From: an uncultured Clostridia bacterium
GTDB lineage: Bacteria; Bacillota; Clostridia; Oscillospirales; Acutalibacteraceae
NCBI GenBank assembly: GCA_937901145.1
Contig: CALCHE010000156.1
Location: 1 to 22,146, forward strand
Length of the DNA stretch: 22,146 bases
Reading direction: 5' to 3'
The notes below the pieces were generated by a model. The model worked only from the letters and a program-made list of their open reading frames with translations. It had not been told where the DNA came from and searched no databases. Below are positions 15,781 to 22,146 of the stretch, in pieces (within the stretch, counting starts at the first letter, position 1; each line of letters starts with the position of its first letter). The position numbers and the translations under genes were made by a program.

Positions 15781-16368
15781 TTATTCTTCCTTTCCGTTAT
15801 ATAGTTTTGAATATATATTTCTGGTTTTTATAACCTTATTCACATATTTTTTAGTTTTTTCAAAGGGTATGTCATAAAGAATTTTTCCGTCGCGTGAATA
15901 CCTTTCATCCTTAAGCCACTTTTTGACATTACCCATACCCGCATGGTAGGCGGCAAGAGCAGTCCTCTCATTGCCGTATATTTCAAAGAGGATACCGTAG
16001 AAATAGCAACCGTATTTTATGTTAGTCTGAGCATCAAAAAGCATCTCTTCTCCGAGCTTTTCACCTCTTTTTCTCTGAAGCCACTTAAAGGTATCGGGAG
16101 TCAGCTGCATAAGTCCACGGGCATCAGCATAAGAAACAGCCTTTTCATCGTATCCGCTTTCACACTCGATTACCGCATAAACGAAGCTTTCCGAAAGGTT
16201 ATTTTCACTCGCATAAAATTCTACAAAATTCCCGTATTTAATGGGATATAATATCTTAAGTATTGACAGGGTGCCGATAAATATAACCGTGAGCACCAGA
16301 AAAGAAACTGAAACAGCAAGTAGTGTCTTCTGTGTTCTTTTTTTTATTTTAATCACCTTTGATGCCAA
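15781..16368 (-). CDS. Membrane-anchored lytic transglycosylase (SLT domain)
   Basis: Lytic transglycosylases cleave the MurNAc-GlcNAc bond of peptidoglycan, leaving 1,6-anhydro ends. The 195-residue protein has a basic N-terminus, one membrane helix (about 16-37) and a compact SLT domain (about 45-185). SLT motifs are IECESGYD (catalytic Glu70), ARGLMQLT (83-90) and AAYHAGMGNVKKWL. The signal-anchor places the domain outside the membrane. The start is read as TTG 16368: AAAGGA (16378-16383) lies 9 nt upstream, while a GTG four codons in has no spaced Shine-Dalgarno. It sits between coaE and the M18 gene with small gaps (18 and 2 bp). Confidence 0.92.
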   Translation of the reverse strand: MASKVIKIKKRTQKTLLAVSVSFLVLTVIFIGTLSILKILYPIKYGNFVEFYASENNLSESFVYAVIECESGYDEKAVSYADARGLMQLTPDTFKWLQRKRGEKLGEEMLFDAQTNIKYGCYFYGILFEIYGNERTALAAYHAGMGNVKKWLKDERYSRDGKILYDIPFEKTKKYVNKVIKTRNIYSKLYNGKEE

Positions 16369-16386
16369 ATTATCGGTTCCTTTCCG

Positions 16387-16959
16387 TCAGATACTTTCCA
16401 GCTGTTCTTCGATGCTGTAAGGCAGATAAGCCTTTACTATTATATCGGCCTGTGAAAAGTAATATTCATCACTTTTCTGTGCGTTCATTCTCGTTTTCGC
16501 CTCATTCTCAGTTATACCGTCCCTGCTTAAAATACGCTTAAAACGTATTTCCTCGGGAGCATAAACCACGATTATTTTACTGCAGAGATTTTTACACTCA
16601 CTCTCAAGCAGTGCAGCCGCATCGATAACAGCCTTCTCATAGCCTTCCTTTTCGGCTTTTTCGATTTCTTCACGAAACTCCTCGGTAATAAGAGGATGAG
16701 TTATGGAATTGAGCATAGCCGTATTTTCAGGACAGGCAAATGCTCGTGAAGCCAGAAGTCTGCGGTCAAGCGTGCCGTCATCATTTATTATATCCCCACC
16801 GAAATAATCGGCAAGAAGCCTCAGAGCAGGCTTACTCTTGTCAGTAATATGCCTGGCGATAATGTCGCCATCAATAATATAAAAGCCTTTTTTCTTAAGA
16901 AAAGCGGCAACGGTGCTTTTCCCCGCTCCGGTTTTTCCCGTAAGACCGTAAACTGTCAT
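16387..16959 (-). CDS. coaE: Dephospho-CoA kinase
   Basis: CoaE phosphorylates the ribose 3'-OH of dephospho-CoA, the last step of coenzyme A synthesis. The 190-residue P-loop kinase has GLTGKTGAGKST (5-16), a DGDIIARHI block (about 30-38) with the conserved Asp, an INSITHPLI-like segment (here LNSITHPLI) and the lid region RFKRILSRDGITENEAKTRMNAQ (arginine-rich). Length is slightly short but normal. GAGG lies 7 nt before ATG 16959, and the gene begins 2 bp after tsaC. An AGKST ending of the P-loop with Lys-Thr in place of Gly-Ile is a mild variation on the usual GGIGSGKS. Confidence 0.94.
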   Translation of the reverse strand: MTVYGLTGKTGAGKSTVAAFLKKKGFYIIDGDIIARHITDKSKPALRLLADYFGGDIINDDGTLDRRLLASRAFACPENTAMLNSITHPLITEEFREEIEKAEKEGYEKAVIDAAALLESECKNLCSKIIVVYAPEEIRFKRILSRDGITENEAKTRMNAQKSDEYYFSQADIIVKAYLPYSIEEQLESI

Positions 16960-16961
16960 TT

Positions 16962-17987
16962 TTATACCTCGATTATATTAAATGCCGCTGCACGGATAAG
17001 CCTGTTAAAAACGGCCATACCCACACCCTCAGTCTCAGGGTATCGGGCAAAAACCTTATCTGCACCGAGCTCATCCACTCTGCGAAGAGCATCAAAAATA
17101 TTTTTTGCCTGACTGCCGGGATCATCCTTTTTACCGTATGTAACACACTTTACGGAAAGACTTTTTTCCTCTCCCTCGAAGCAGAGAGCGACGGTTTTTT
17201 CTGTTTTATTTTTCTCGATAAAGCTTTTATAGCTTCCGAAGGGGCCTTTGACTATTATCACCTGTGCATCAGGAGAATAGTGCTTATACTTCATTCCCGG
17301 CGAGGCGGCTGTCTGTCCTTCAGCGAGCTTATTGAAAACTGCATCATCAATAGTTATTTCGCCCAAAACCTCAGTGAGCATCTCGGCGGTTATTCCACCG
17401 GGTCTGAGAAGTCTCGGCGGTGCTTCACACAGAGAAATTACCGTGCTTTCCACACCTACACTGCAGTCACCTGCATCGACTATGGCATCGACCTTCCCCA
17501 TAAGATCCTCTATAACATACCTTGCTGAGGTGGGACTCGGCTTACCTGAAGTATTGGCAGAGGGTGCCGCTAAAGGTACACCTGATTTTTCAATTATATT
17601 TTTTGCTATTTTATCAGAGGGCATTCTGACGGCTACTGTGGAAAGGCCGCCACTGACCTTATCGGGAACAATTTCGCTTTTGGGAAGTATAACCGTAAGA
17701 GGTCCCGGCCAATACTTATCTGCGAGAGCGAGAGCGCTTTCCGGTATTTCCTTTACCAGTGGAGTCCACTGCGAAATGTCACTTATATGAACTATGAGAG
17801 GATTATCGGAGGGTCTGCCTTTGGCAGCATAGATTTTATCCGTAACCGCTCCGTCGAGAGCATTACCAGCCAGACCGTAAACCGTCTCTGTGGGAATAGC
17901 GACTATACCGCCCTCACGAAGTATCTTCGCTGCTTCATCGATGGCTTCATCCTTTTCAGATGTTACCTTGAATATCTTTGTTTCCAT
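16962..17987 (-). CDS. tsaC: L-threonylcarbamoyladenylate synthase (Sua5 type, two-domain)
   Basis: TsaC/Sua5 makes threonylcarbamoyl-AMP from Thr, bicarbonate and ATP, the first step of the universal t6A37 tRNA modification. The N-terminal YrdC domain (about 1-205) has IPTETVYGLAGNA (31-43), the KGRPSDNPLIVHI block (56-68), PGPLTVIL and APSANTSGKPSPTSA (141-155). A linker with PGMKYKHYSPDA (230-241) leads to a C-terminal Sua5 domain (about 242-341), so this is the long Sua5 form rather than short TsaC. It follows prfA by 6 bp and precedes coaE by 2 bp. The prfA-sua5 pairing is common in Firmicutes; prmC is not in this cluster. Confidence 0.95.
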   Translation of the reverse strand: METKIFKVTSEKDEAIDEAAKILREGGIVAIPTETVYGLAGNALDGAVTDKIYAAKGRPSDNPLIVHISDISQWTPLVKEIPESALALADKYWPGPLTVILPKSEIVPDKVSGGLSTVAVRMPSDKIAKNIIEKSGVPLAAPSANTSGKPSPTSARYVIEDLMGKVDAIVDAGDCSVGVESTVISLCEAPPRLLRPGGITAEMLTEVLGEITIDDAVFNKLAEGQTAASPGMKYKHYSPDAQVIIVKGPFGSYKSFIEKNKTEKTVALCFEGEEKSLSVKCVTYGKKDDPGSQAKNIFDALRRVDELGADKVFARYPETEGVGMAVFNRLIRAAAFNIIEV

Positions 17988-17993
17988 AAAAAA

Positions 17994-19073
17994 TTATACC
18001 TCTATCTGCTCGGCTTTGCAATATGCTGTCAGATTATCTACCAGCTCATCCATATCACCGTTAAGAACTTCCTTCAGCGAAAAGTAGGTTTTACCCGAAA
18101 TATGGTCACTTACTCTGTTCTGATGATAGTTATAGGTTCTGATTCTTTCGCTTCTGTCACCTGAGCCTACCTGATTTTTTCTGTCTGAGTCAAGATTATC
18201 CTTCTGCTTCTGCTTCTCACTCTGCAGAAGTCGTGAGCGGAGAACCTTAAGCGCCTTATCCTTGTTTTTATGCTGACTTCTCTCATCCTGACACTCTACT
18301 ACGGTGCCGGTGGGAATGTGAGTGATTCTGATGGCGGACTCAGTCTTATTTACGTGCTGACCGCCTGCACCGCTCGCACGGTAAGTATCAATCTGCAGAT
18401 CAGCCATATTGATTTCGAAATCCACTTCCTCAGCCTCGGGAAAAACTGCTACGGTTACTGCCGAAGTCTGCTTTTTACCGTTGGCCTCGGTTTCGGGTAC
18501 ACGCTGAACACGGTGAGCCCCCTTTTCGAACTTATATCTGCCGAAAGCACCTCTGCCCGAGACGGTGAAAACCACTTCCTTGAAGCCACCGAGCTCCGTC
18601 AGAGTGCCGTAGACCGTATCCGTTTCAAAGCCGAGTCTCTGCGCGTACATTGTATACATTCTGTACAGGTCGTAAACGAAAAGTTCCGCTTCCTTTCCGC
18701 CCGTACCGCTTCTGATTTCAATGATAGCGTTCTTTTCATCTCTCGGGTCGGGAGGAATGAGCATCAGCTCGAGCTCCGCTAAAAGACTCTGCTCCTTTTC
18801 GCAGAGAGAGTCAAGATCTTCCTTAGCCATTTCAAAGTAATCTCCGCCAAGCTCCTTCGCTTCCGCCAAAAACTCCTCGGCACCTTCTTTTCCTTTAAGA
18901 CATTCCTCATACTCTTTTATAACTTTGAGTATGGGAGAAAGAGAGGAAAACTCCTTTGAAAGCTCATTATATTCATTCATATCCTTCGTGCTGTCCTCAC
19001 GGGCGAAGAATGCATAAAGCTCGTCACAGCGTTTTTTTATGCTGTCAATTTTTTCACTGAATTTCTCTGTCAC
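17994..19073 (-). CDS. prfA: Peptide chain release factor 1
   Basis: RF1 reads UAA and UAG in the ribosomal A site and triggers peptide release. The 359-residue protein has an N-terminal helical domain (1 to about 100), EIRSGTGGKEAELF (119-132), the codon-reading region HRVQRVPETEANGKKQTS (187-204), and the catalytic GGQ (237-239) in SGAGGQHVNKTESA. The tripeptide is PET (193-195), so it is RF1 and not RF2 (SPF). Following it, Lys201-Gln202 replace the Ile-His normally found (IHTS), an oddity described in the findings. GTG 19073 is the start, with AAAGGAG (19081-19087) 7 nt before it. It lies 47 bp after the DUF951 gene. Confidence 0.96.
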   Translation of the reverse strand: MTEKFSEKIDSIKKRCDELYAFFAREDSTKDMNEYNELSKEFSSLSPILKVIKEYEECLKGKEGAEEFLAEAKELGGDYFEMAKEDLDSLCEKEQSLLAELELMLIPPDPRDEKNAIIEIRSGTGGKEAELFVYDLYRMYTMYAQRLGFETDTVYGTLTELGGFKEVVFTVSGRGAFGRYKFEKGAHRVQRVPETEANGKKQTSAVTVAVFPEAEEVDFEINMADLQIDTYRASGAGGQHVNKTESAIRITHIPTGTVVECQDERSQHKNKDKALKVLRSRLLQSEKQKQKDNLDSDRKNQVGSGDRSERIRTYNYHQNRVSDHISGKTYFSLKEVLNGDMDELVDNLTAYCKAEQIEV

Positions 19074-19120
19074 GGTAAAGCTCCTTTATAAAAAAAGTAT
19101 TTCTTATCAGAAAGAGAACA

Positions 19121-19312
19121 CTAAAGAGTCTCCCCGTCACGGATTACCTTTTTTATATTCTTTTCAGCTTTGACACGGGGCACCATTACCACGTGACCGC
19201 AGCCCATACACTCGAGCTTGAAGTCCATACCGGAGCGTATAACCTTAAAGCTACTGTTTCCGCAAGGATGGTTTTTCTTCATAACAAGCTCATCCCCTAC
19301 TCTTATATCCAT
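19121..19312 (-). CDS. DUF951-family small zinc-ribbon-like protein
   Basis: A 63-residue protein matching the DUF951 pattern: an N-terminal VGDELVMKKNHPCGN strand-turn (C17), then SGMDFKLECMGCGHVVMVPR (C35, C38) and a basic tail. The cysteines suggest zinc binding and the small-barrel fold a nucleic-acid role, but the function is unknown. It ends in TAG, the rarest stop here. AGGGAGG lies 7 nt before ATG 19312. It is first in the operon with prfA, sua5, coaE, the transglycosylase and the aminopeptidase, and has its own promoter at 19345-19374. Confidence 0.88.
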   Translation of the reverse strand: MDIRVGDELVMKKNHPCGNSSFKVIRSGMDFKLECMGCGHVVMVPRVKAEKNIKKVIRDGETL

Positions 19313-19344
19313 AAGGCTACCTCCCTTAAAAGTATTATTAATTT

Positions 19345-19374
19345 AGTATACCACATATTAAAGTCAAATATCAA
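19345..19374 (-). promoter_or_regulatory. Sigma-A promoter of the DUF951-prfA operon
   Basis: On the minus strand, -35 TTGATA (19369-19374), 18-bp spacer and extended -10 TGGTATACT (TATACT 19345-19350) lie upstream of the DUF951 gene. The predicted start is near 19338, giving a leader of about 26 nt that includes AGGGAGG. Confidence 0.7.
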
Positions 19375-19453
19375 TGATTATCTCATAACTAAAGTAAATA
19401 ATGATAAAAAATTATGCATATAATTTAATACTAAAAACGAAAGGGTTTTAAAA
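19375..19453 (+). promoter_or_regulatory. AT-rich upstream region of the S1-domain gene with a candidate -10 box
   Basis: A perfect TATAAT at 19419-19424 lies 29 bp before the S1 gene, followed by AAAGGG 8 nt before ATG 19454. No convincing -35 box is found 16-18 bp upstream, so the promoter call is weak. The rest of the stretch is AT-rich with no other structure I can support. Confidence 0.35.
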
Positions 19454-20407
19454 ATGAAAAAATTTTATCCTGAAAACACTCTCATTCACACACAGGAAAA
19501 CAAAAACGCTCTGCTTTCCGCTGCCTCAATAAAAGAGGCTTACTACAGCGGTAAAACCATCGAATGCAGAGCCACCGTATGTGACAATGAACACAATCTT
19601 TATGTTGATCTTGGCCCGATGAAGGGTTTTATCCCCCGTGACGAGGGCGCAATAGGTATAGATGACGGTACAGTCCGTGACATTGCCATTATTTCACGGG
19701 TAAATAAGCCCGTTCTTTGTAAAATAACTGATTTCACAGTTAATGAAAAGGGAGAAACTGTAGCTATACTCTCCCGTAAAAAGGTACAGCAGGAATATAT
19801 GCGTGAATACATTTCCACTCTGACACCCGGATGCATCATTGATGCCACCGTAACCCACATGGAGCCCTTCGGTGTTTTCTGTGACATCGGTGCAGGCATC
19901 TCAGCACTGATGCCCATCGACAGCATTTCCGTTTCACGCATTCCTCACCCTTCGGCAAGATTTGCTGCAGGCGACAAAATAAAAGCTGTGGTCAAGGCTA
20001 TAGATGAGAAGGGAAGAATCACTCTCAGCTACAAAGAACTTCTGGGCACCTGGGAAGAAAATGCAGCACTCTTCAAAGCAGGCGAAACTGTTCCCGGTAT
20101 CGTCCGTTCTGTGGAAAGATACGGCATTTTCGTCGAGCTCAAGCCTAATTTAGCAGGTCTTGCCGAATATGTTCCCGGTGTAACTCCCGGCCAGCACGCG
20201 AGCGTATATATTAAAAATCTCATTCCCGAAAGAATGAAAATCAAGCTCATCATTGTTGACTCCTTCGAAGCACCCTATCCCAATGAGCCCGTCACCTACT
20301 ACCATAAAGGAGACTATATGGACCGCTGGGTTTATTCCCCTTCTTCAAGCGAAAAAATTATCGAAACAGTTTTTTCTGACTACAGGTTGACGGAAGATGC
20401 AATTTGA
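19454..20407 (+). CDS. S1 RNA-binding protein with three S1 domains (RpsA-like)
   Basis: This 317-residue protein consists of three S1 (OB-fold) repeats. The first (about 34-110) is diverged. The second (about 124-195) has the best signature: GCIIDATVTHMEPFGVFCDIGAGISALMP leading to ITLSYKELL. The third (about 208-265) has VPGIVRSVERYGIFVELKPNLAGL. There is no HMBPP reductase fusion of the kind seen in many clostridial S1 proteins. S1 proteins bind mRNA near the ribosome and aid initiation, or act in RNA decay; which applies is not visible. ATG 19454 follows AAAGGG. The last 50 residues lie outside the S1 repeats. It is divergent from the DUF951-prfA operon. Confidence 0.88.
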   Translation: MKKFYPENTLIHTQENKNALLSAASIKEAYYSGKTIECRATVCDNEHNLYVDLGPMKGFIPRDEGAIGIDDGTVRDIAIISRVNKPVLCKITDFTVNEKGETVAILSRKKVQQEYMREYISTLTPGCIIDATVTHMEPFGVFCDIGAGISALMPIDSISVSRIPHPSARFAAGDKIKAVVKAIDEKGRITLSYKELLGTWEENAALFKAGETVPGIVRSVERYGIFVELKPNLAGLAEYVPGVTPGQHASVYIKNLIPERMKIKLIIVDSFEAPYPNEPVTYYHKGDYMDRWVYSPSSSEKIIETVFSDYRLTEDAI

Positions 20408-20415
20408 TATAAAAT
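20387..20415 (+). promoter_or_regulatory. Sigma-A promoter of the PIG-L deacetylase gene, overlapping the end of the S1 gene
   Basis: -35 TTGACG (20387-20392), 17-bp spacer and -10 TAAAAT (20410-20415). The -35 box lies within the last codons of the S1 gene. Both boxes match consensus at five of six positions with optimal spacing. A Shine-Dalgarno AGGAGG follows at 20431-20436, 8 nt before the ATG. Confidence 0.65.
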
Positions 20416-20444
20416 AGTAATAAAGAAATAAGGAGGTTAAAAAT

Positions 20445-21269
20445 ATGAAGATTAAAGAAATATTCAGAAAGCGAAACAGCTCCATTAAATTTGCTACAGC
20501 TAAAAGTGTGCTCAAGGCCGCTACCTCTGCGGCAGATCTGCTCTGCTCTCCCCCCGATCTTTCCAAAGCGAAAAAGGTTCTTTTCGTTCAGCCTCATCCC
20601 GATGACAATCAGATAGGTGCAGGCGGTACTATCGCCTGGCTTCGCTCACTGAGTGTAGAGGTTTATGAGCTTACGGTAACAGATGACCGCTATGCTGAAC
20701 CCGAGTACATCGGCAAGGAAAACGAAGTGCAGACCATAAGACAGAAGGAGGCTTTAGCCGCACAGCAGATGCTCGGAATGAAGAACGCGGGCTTCCTCGG
20801 CTTTGCCGATAAAAACGATGCCTCCGAAAGAGAAATTTCACTTAAAATTCTCGAGGTTATCCGTGAAATAAAACCTGACTACGTTCTCACTGCTGACCCT
20901 AATCTCGCCAACGAATGCCATTCTGACCACATCAAGGTAGGTAATGCGGTAAAATATGCAGTTATGGATGCACAGTGTAATTTCTACCCCGAGTTCATCG
21001 ACGGAAAATTCCGTGATGATGCCTGGAAATGCAAGGGTTTAGGCTTCTATTACACATCCGAGCCTAATACCTTGGTGGATATTACTGATTTTGAGGAGCT
21101 GAAAATGAAGGCAATCAAGTGCCATGTTTCACAGGCTGAGCCTGCACTCTTAGCAGCTATTATGCTTCAGCAGACTATGTTCGCCGAGGGTACTGAGTTC
21201 AAAGCTGCAGAACCTCTCAGACTCATCAGCGACCTTCAGATGCACTGCTTTAATCTTCCTGTAGTGTAA
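20445..21269 (+). CDS. PIG-L/LmbE-family zinc deacetylase
   Basis: PIG-L proteins remove an acetyl group from N-acetylglucosaminyl compounds or related small molecules, using one zinc. In this 274-residue protein the motif HPDD is at 51-54: by comparison with MshB, His51 and Asp54 are zinc ligands and Asp53 the general base. The third ligand is His162 in ECHSDHIKVG (157-166). The usual HPDDE reads HPDDN here, a change outside the ligands. A 44-residue N-terminal extension precedes the first strand, with a basic start and no clear signal peptide. AGGAGG lies 8 nt before the ATG. A flavodoxin-like gene follows after 19 bp. The substrate is unknown; GlcNAc-type sugars are the family default. Confidence 0.88.
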   Translation: MKIKEIFRKRNSSIKFATAKSVLKAATSAADLLCSPPDLSKAKKVLFVQPHPDDNQIGAGGTIAWLRSLSVEVYELTVTDDRYAEPEYIGKENEVQTIRQKEALAAQQMLGMKNAGFLGFADKNDASEREISLKILEVIREIKPDYVLTADPNLANECHSDHIKVGNAVKYAVMDAQCNFYPEFIDGKFRDDAWKCKGLGFYYTSEPNTLVDITDFEELKMKAIKCHVSQAEPALLAAIMLQQTMFAEGTEFKAAEPLRLISDLQMHCFNLPVV

Positions 21270-21288
21270 AAAAAGAAAGGGACGTAAG

Positions 21289-21777
21289 ATGGCTACAATA
21301 ATATATCAATCCAATACAGGCTCAACAAAGAGATATGCGGAAATGCTCTCCGAAAAGCTTTCTCTTCCTCTTTATCCTTTGTCAGATGCAGACAATGTAA
21401 ATCTCGACGAAGAAATAATTTTCCTCGGCTGGGTTATGGCAGGTGAAATTCAGGGTCTCTCTCAGGCAAGAGCGAAATTCAGAAACATCAGATGCATCTG
21501 CGCTGTAGGTATCACAAATAATGATAAAAATACAGCTGAGGTAGAAGAGAAAAACTCAGTCACAGAGCCCTTTTTTACCCTACCCGGTGATTTCCACATC
21601 GACAGACTCAAGGGTATATACAAAATGATGATGTCTATGATGATAAAAATGCTTAAAAGTAAGCTCAAGGAAAAGCCTGCTGCCGAAAGCGAAAAGATTA
21701 TGACTATTTTCGAAAACGGTGTAGATCAGGTAAGTGAAGATAAGCTCGAGGATGTTATTTCTTTCCTGTCGGCTTAG
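21289..21777 (+). CDS. Flavodoxin-like FMN-binding protein
   Basis: The 162-residue protein has a flavodoxin fold start: strand 1 followed by the phosphate-binding loop YQSNTGSTKRYA (6-17), and a second strand with IIFLGWVMAGEIQG (43-56). The central IRCICAVGITNN strand fits the family. A Met/Lys-rich helix at about 108-127 (YKMMMSMMIKMLK) follows. Proteins like this carry electrons or act as menaquinone-dependent, HemG-like dehydrogenases; which one applies is not readable. AAAGGG lies before ATG 21289, 19 bp after the deacetylase gene, so the two are likely co-transcribed. It ends in TAG. Confidence 0.85.
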   Translation: MATIIYQSNTGSTKRYAEMLSEKLSLPLYPLSDADNVNLDEEIIFLGWVMAGEIQGLSQARAKFRNIRCICAVGITNNDKNTAEVEEKNSVTEPFFTLPGDFHIDRLKGIYKMMMSMMIKMLKSKLKEKPAAESEKIMTIFENGVDQVSEDKLEDVISFLSA

Positions 21778-21912
21778 GCATAAGCCTTCACCAACTAAGT
21801 GCCTGACTTTAACCTCTTGGCTGATGATTTTCAGTGGTGTGTGTTTTTTAAATGTGAAAATAGCACATCCGTTCTACCGATTGATTTCGAAAAGCAAAGT
21901 TAAAAGTGTAAT
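21778..21912. other. Non-coding gap between the flavodoxin gene and the shared terminator
   Basis: This gap of about 135 bp holds no open frame with a plausible Shine-Dalgarno and no recognisable protein, and I see no strong hairpin or known RNA in it. It may be the 3' untranslated region of the flavodoxin transcript, ending at the terminator at 21913. Confidence 0.4.
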
Positions 21913-21941
21913 AAAAAAAGTCGCCTAAGGCGACTTTTTTT
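21913..21941. terminator. Bidirectional intrinsic terminator between the flavodoxin and nifU-type genes
   Basis: AAAAAAAGTCGCC and GGCGACTTTTTT form a near-perfect stem with a 3-nt loop (TAA) and oligo-A/oligo-T flanks on both sides, so it works in both directions. The TAA of the minus-strand gene (21940-21942) overlaps its right end. Confidence 0.9.
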
Positions 21942-22146
21942 ATATATGACACGCATCGTGGTCGTGATCTTCAATCTTGCCAACGATAGGCTCGGGATCG
22001 ATACCCTGTCTCTTATAATAGTCAGCAAGAGCAGCCTTAACTGCCTGTTCAGCGAGAACACTGCAGTGAATTTTAACTGCAGGAAGTCCGTCGAGAGCCT
22101 CAACTACTGCACTGTTTGTAAGCTTGAGAACCTCGCTGATGGGCTG
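21940..22146 (-). CDS. NifU/IscU-type iron-sulfur scaffold protein (partial, N-terminus off right edge)
   Basis: The frame enters from the right edge and ends at TAA 21940-21942, giving 68 residues. The visible part is the C-terminal half of the NifU N-terminal/IscU fold: QPISEVLKLTNSAV, then LPAVKIHCSVLAEQAVKAALADYY, with the third conserved cluster-binding cysteine in KIHCSVLAEQ. IscU/NifU proteins assemble Fe-S clusters with a cysteine desulfurase. The tail ends HDHDACHI, a His/Asp/Cys-rich stretch that could bind metal. The two other cluster cysteines are outside the window. A cysteine desulfurase gene is often upstream in clostridia but is not visible here. Confidence 0.9.
   Translation of the reverse strand, partial: QPISEVLKLTNSAVVEALDGLPAVKIHCSVLAEQAVKAALADYYKRQGIDPEPIVGKIEDHDHDACHI

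Noticed and set aside
17994..19073. A changed genetic code as the cause of the odd RF1
   Set aside because: TAA, TGA and TAG all act as stops here (TGA at 1227, 1901, 2846, 4683, 7539, 7858 and others; TAG at 19121 and 21775), and no real gene is read through a stop.
19074..19120. A weak hairpin with a T tract before prfA as a terminator
   Set aside because: The stem is only about 5 bp with A-T pairs, and the T run sits directly before the Shine-Dalgarno; not supportable as a terminator.
1..22146. tRNA, rRNA, CRISPR array, insertion sequence or prophage
   Set aside because: No cloverleaf with CCA-like end, regular spaced repeats, transposase motif or inverted terminal repeats was found by eye on either strand.

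Overview
This window is a tightly packed stretch of Clostridia-type (Firmicutes/Bacillota) chromosome with moderate GC. The Firmicutes order rimP-nusA-ylxR-ylxQ-infB-rbfA-nrnA-truB-ribF, heavy AGA/AGG use for arginine, good Shine-Dalgarno sequences and the DUF951/BioY/M18 gene content fit a gut-type Oscillospirales/Ruminococcaceae relative. That placement is inference from gene content, not from a marker tree. I see no rRNA, tRNA, CRISPR array, insertion sequence or prophage gene. No gene-free stretch exceeds about 190 bp.

Layout. (1) 9735 down to 1, minus strand: one long translation/RNA operon. It runs rimP, nusA, ylxR, ylxQ, infB, rbfA, a DHH-family nanoRNase (nrnA type), truB and ribF, followed by two less usual members: a HAD phosphatase overlapping ribF by 4 bp, and a zinc-ribbon membrane protein cut by the left edge. 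Gaps are small or negative, and the single clear promoter lies at 9844-9872, with a terminator-like hairpin in the leader. (2) 9968-13742, plus strand: a divergent operon of a four-helix membrane protein and two tandem cytoplasmic family-20 hexosaminidases only 1 bp apart, closed by a two-way terminator shared with bioY. (3) 14311 to 13784, minus: a BioY biotin-transport S component. (4) 19312 down to 14372, minus: an operon of DUF951 protein, prfA (RF1), tsaC/sua5, coaE, a membrane-anchored lytic transglycosylase and an M18 aminopeptidase. (5) 19454-21777, plus: a three-S1-domain RNA-binding protein, a PIG-L/LmbE deacetylase with its own promoter inside the end of the S1 gene, and a flavodoxin-like protein. 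(6) 22146 to 21940, minus: the C-terminal part of a NifU/IscU-type Fe-S scaffold.

How it works together. Region 1 joins transcription elongation/antitermination (NusA), 30S maturation (RimP, RbfA), initiation (IF2), tRNA modification (TruB), RNA turnover (nanoRNase) and FMN/FAD supply (RibF). Region 4 adds termination (RF1), the t6A tRNA modification (TsaC) and coenzyme A synthesis (CoaE). Region 2 suggests cytoplasmic breakdown of imported HexNAc-containing oligosaccharides.

Most of the window is conserved housekeeping sequence, and I do not see a convincing undescribed defence or mobile system. The points most worth a second look are an RF1 whose stop-codon reading loop has Lys-Gln where the well-studied RF1s have Ile-His, the HAD phosphatase coupled to ribF, the hairpin in the nusA-operon leader, the mirrored divergent promoter, and the tandem cytoplasmic GH20 pair.
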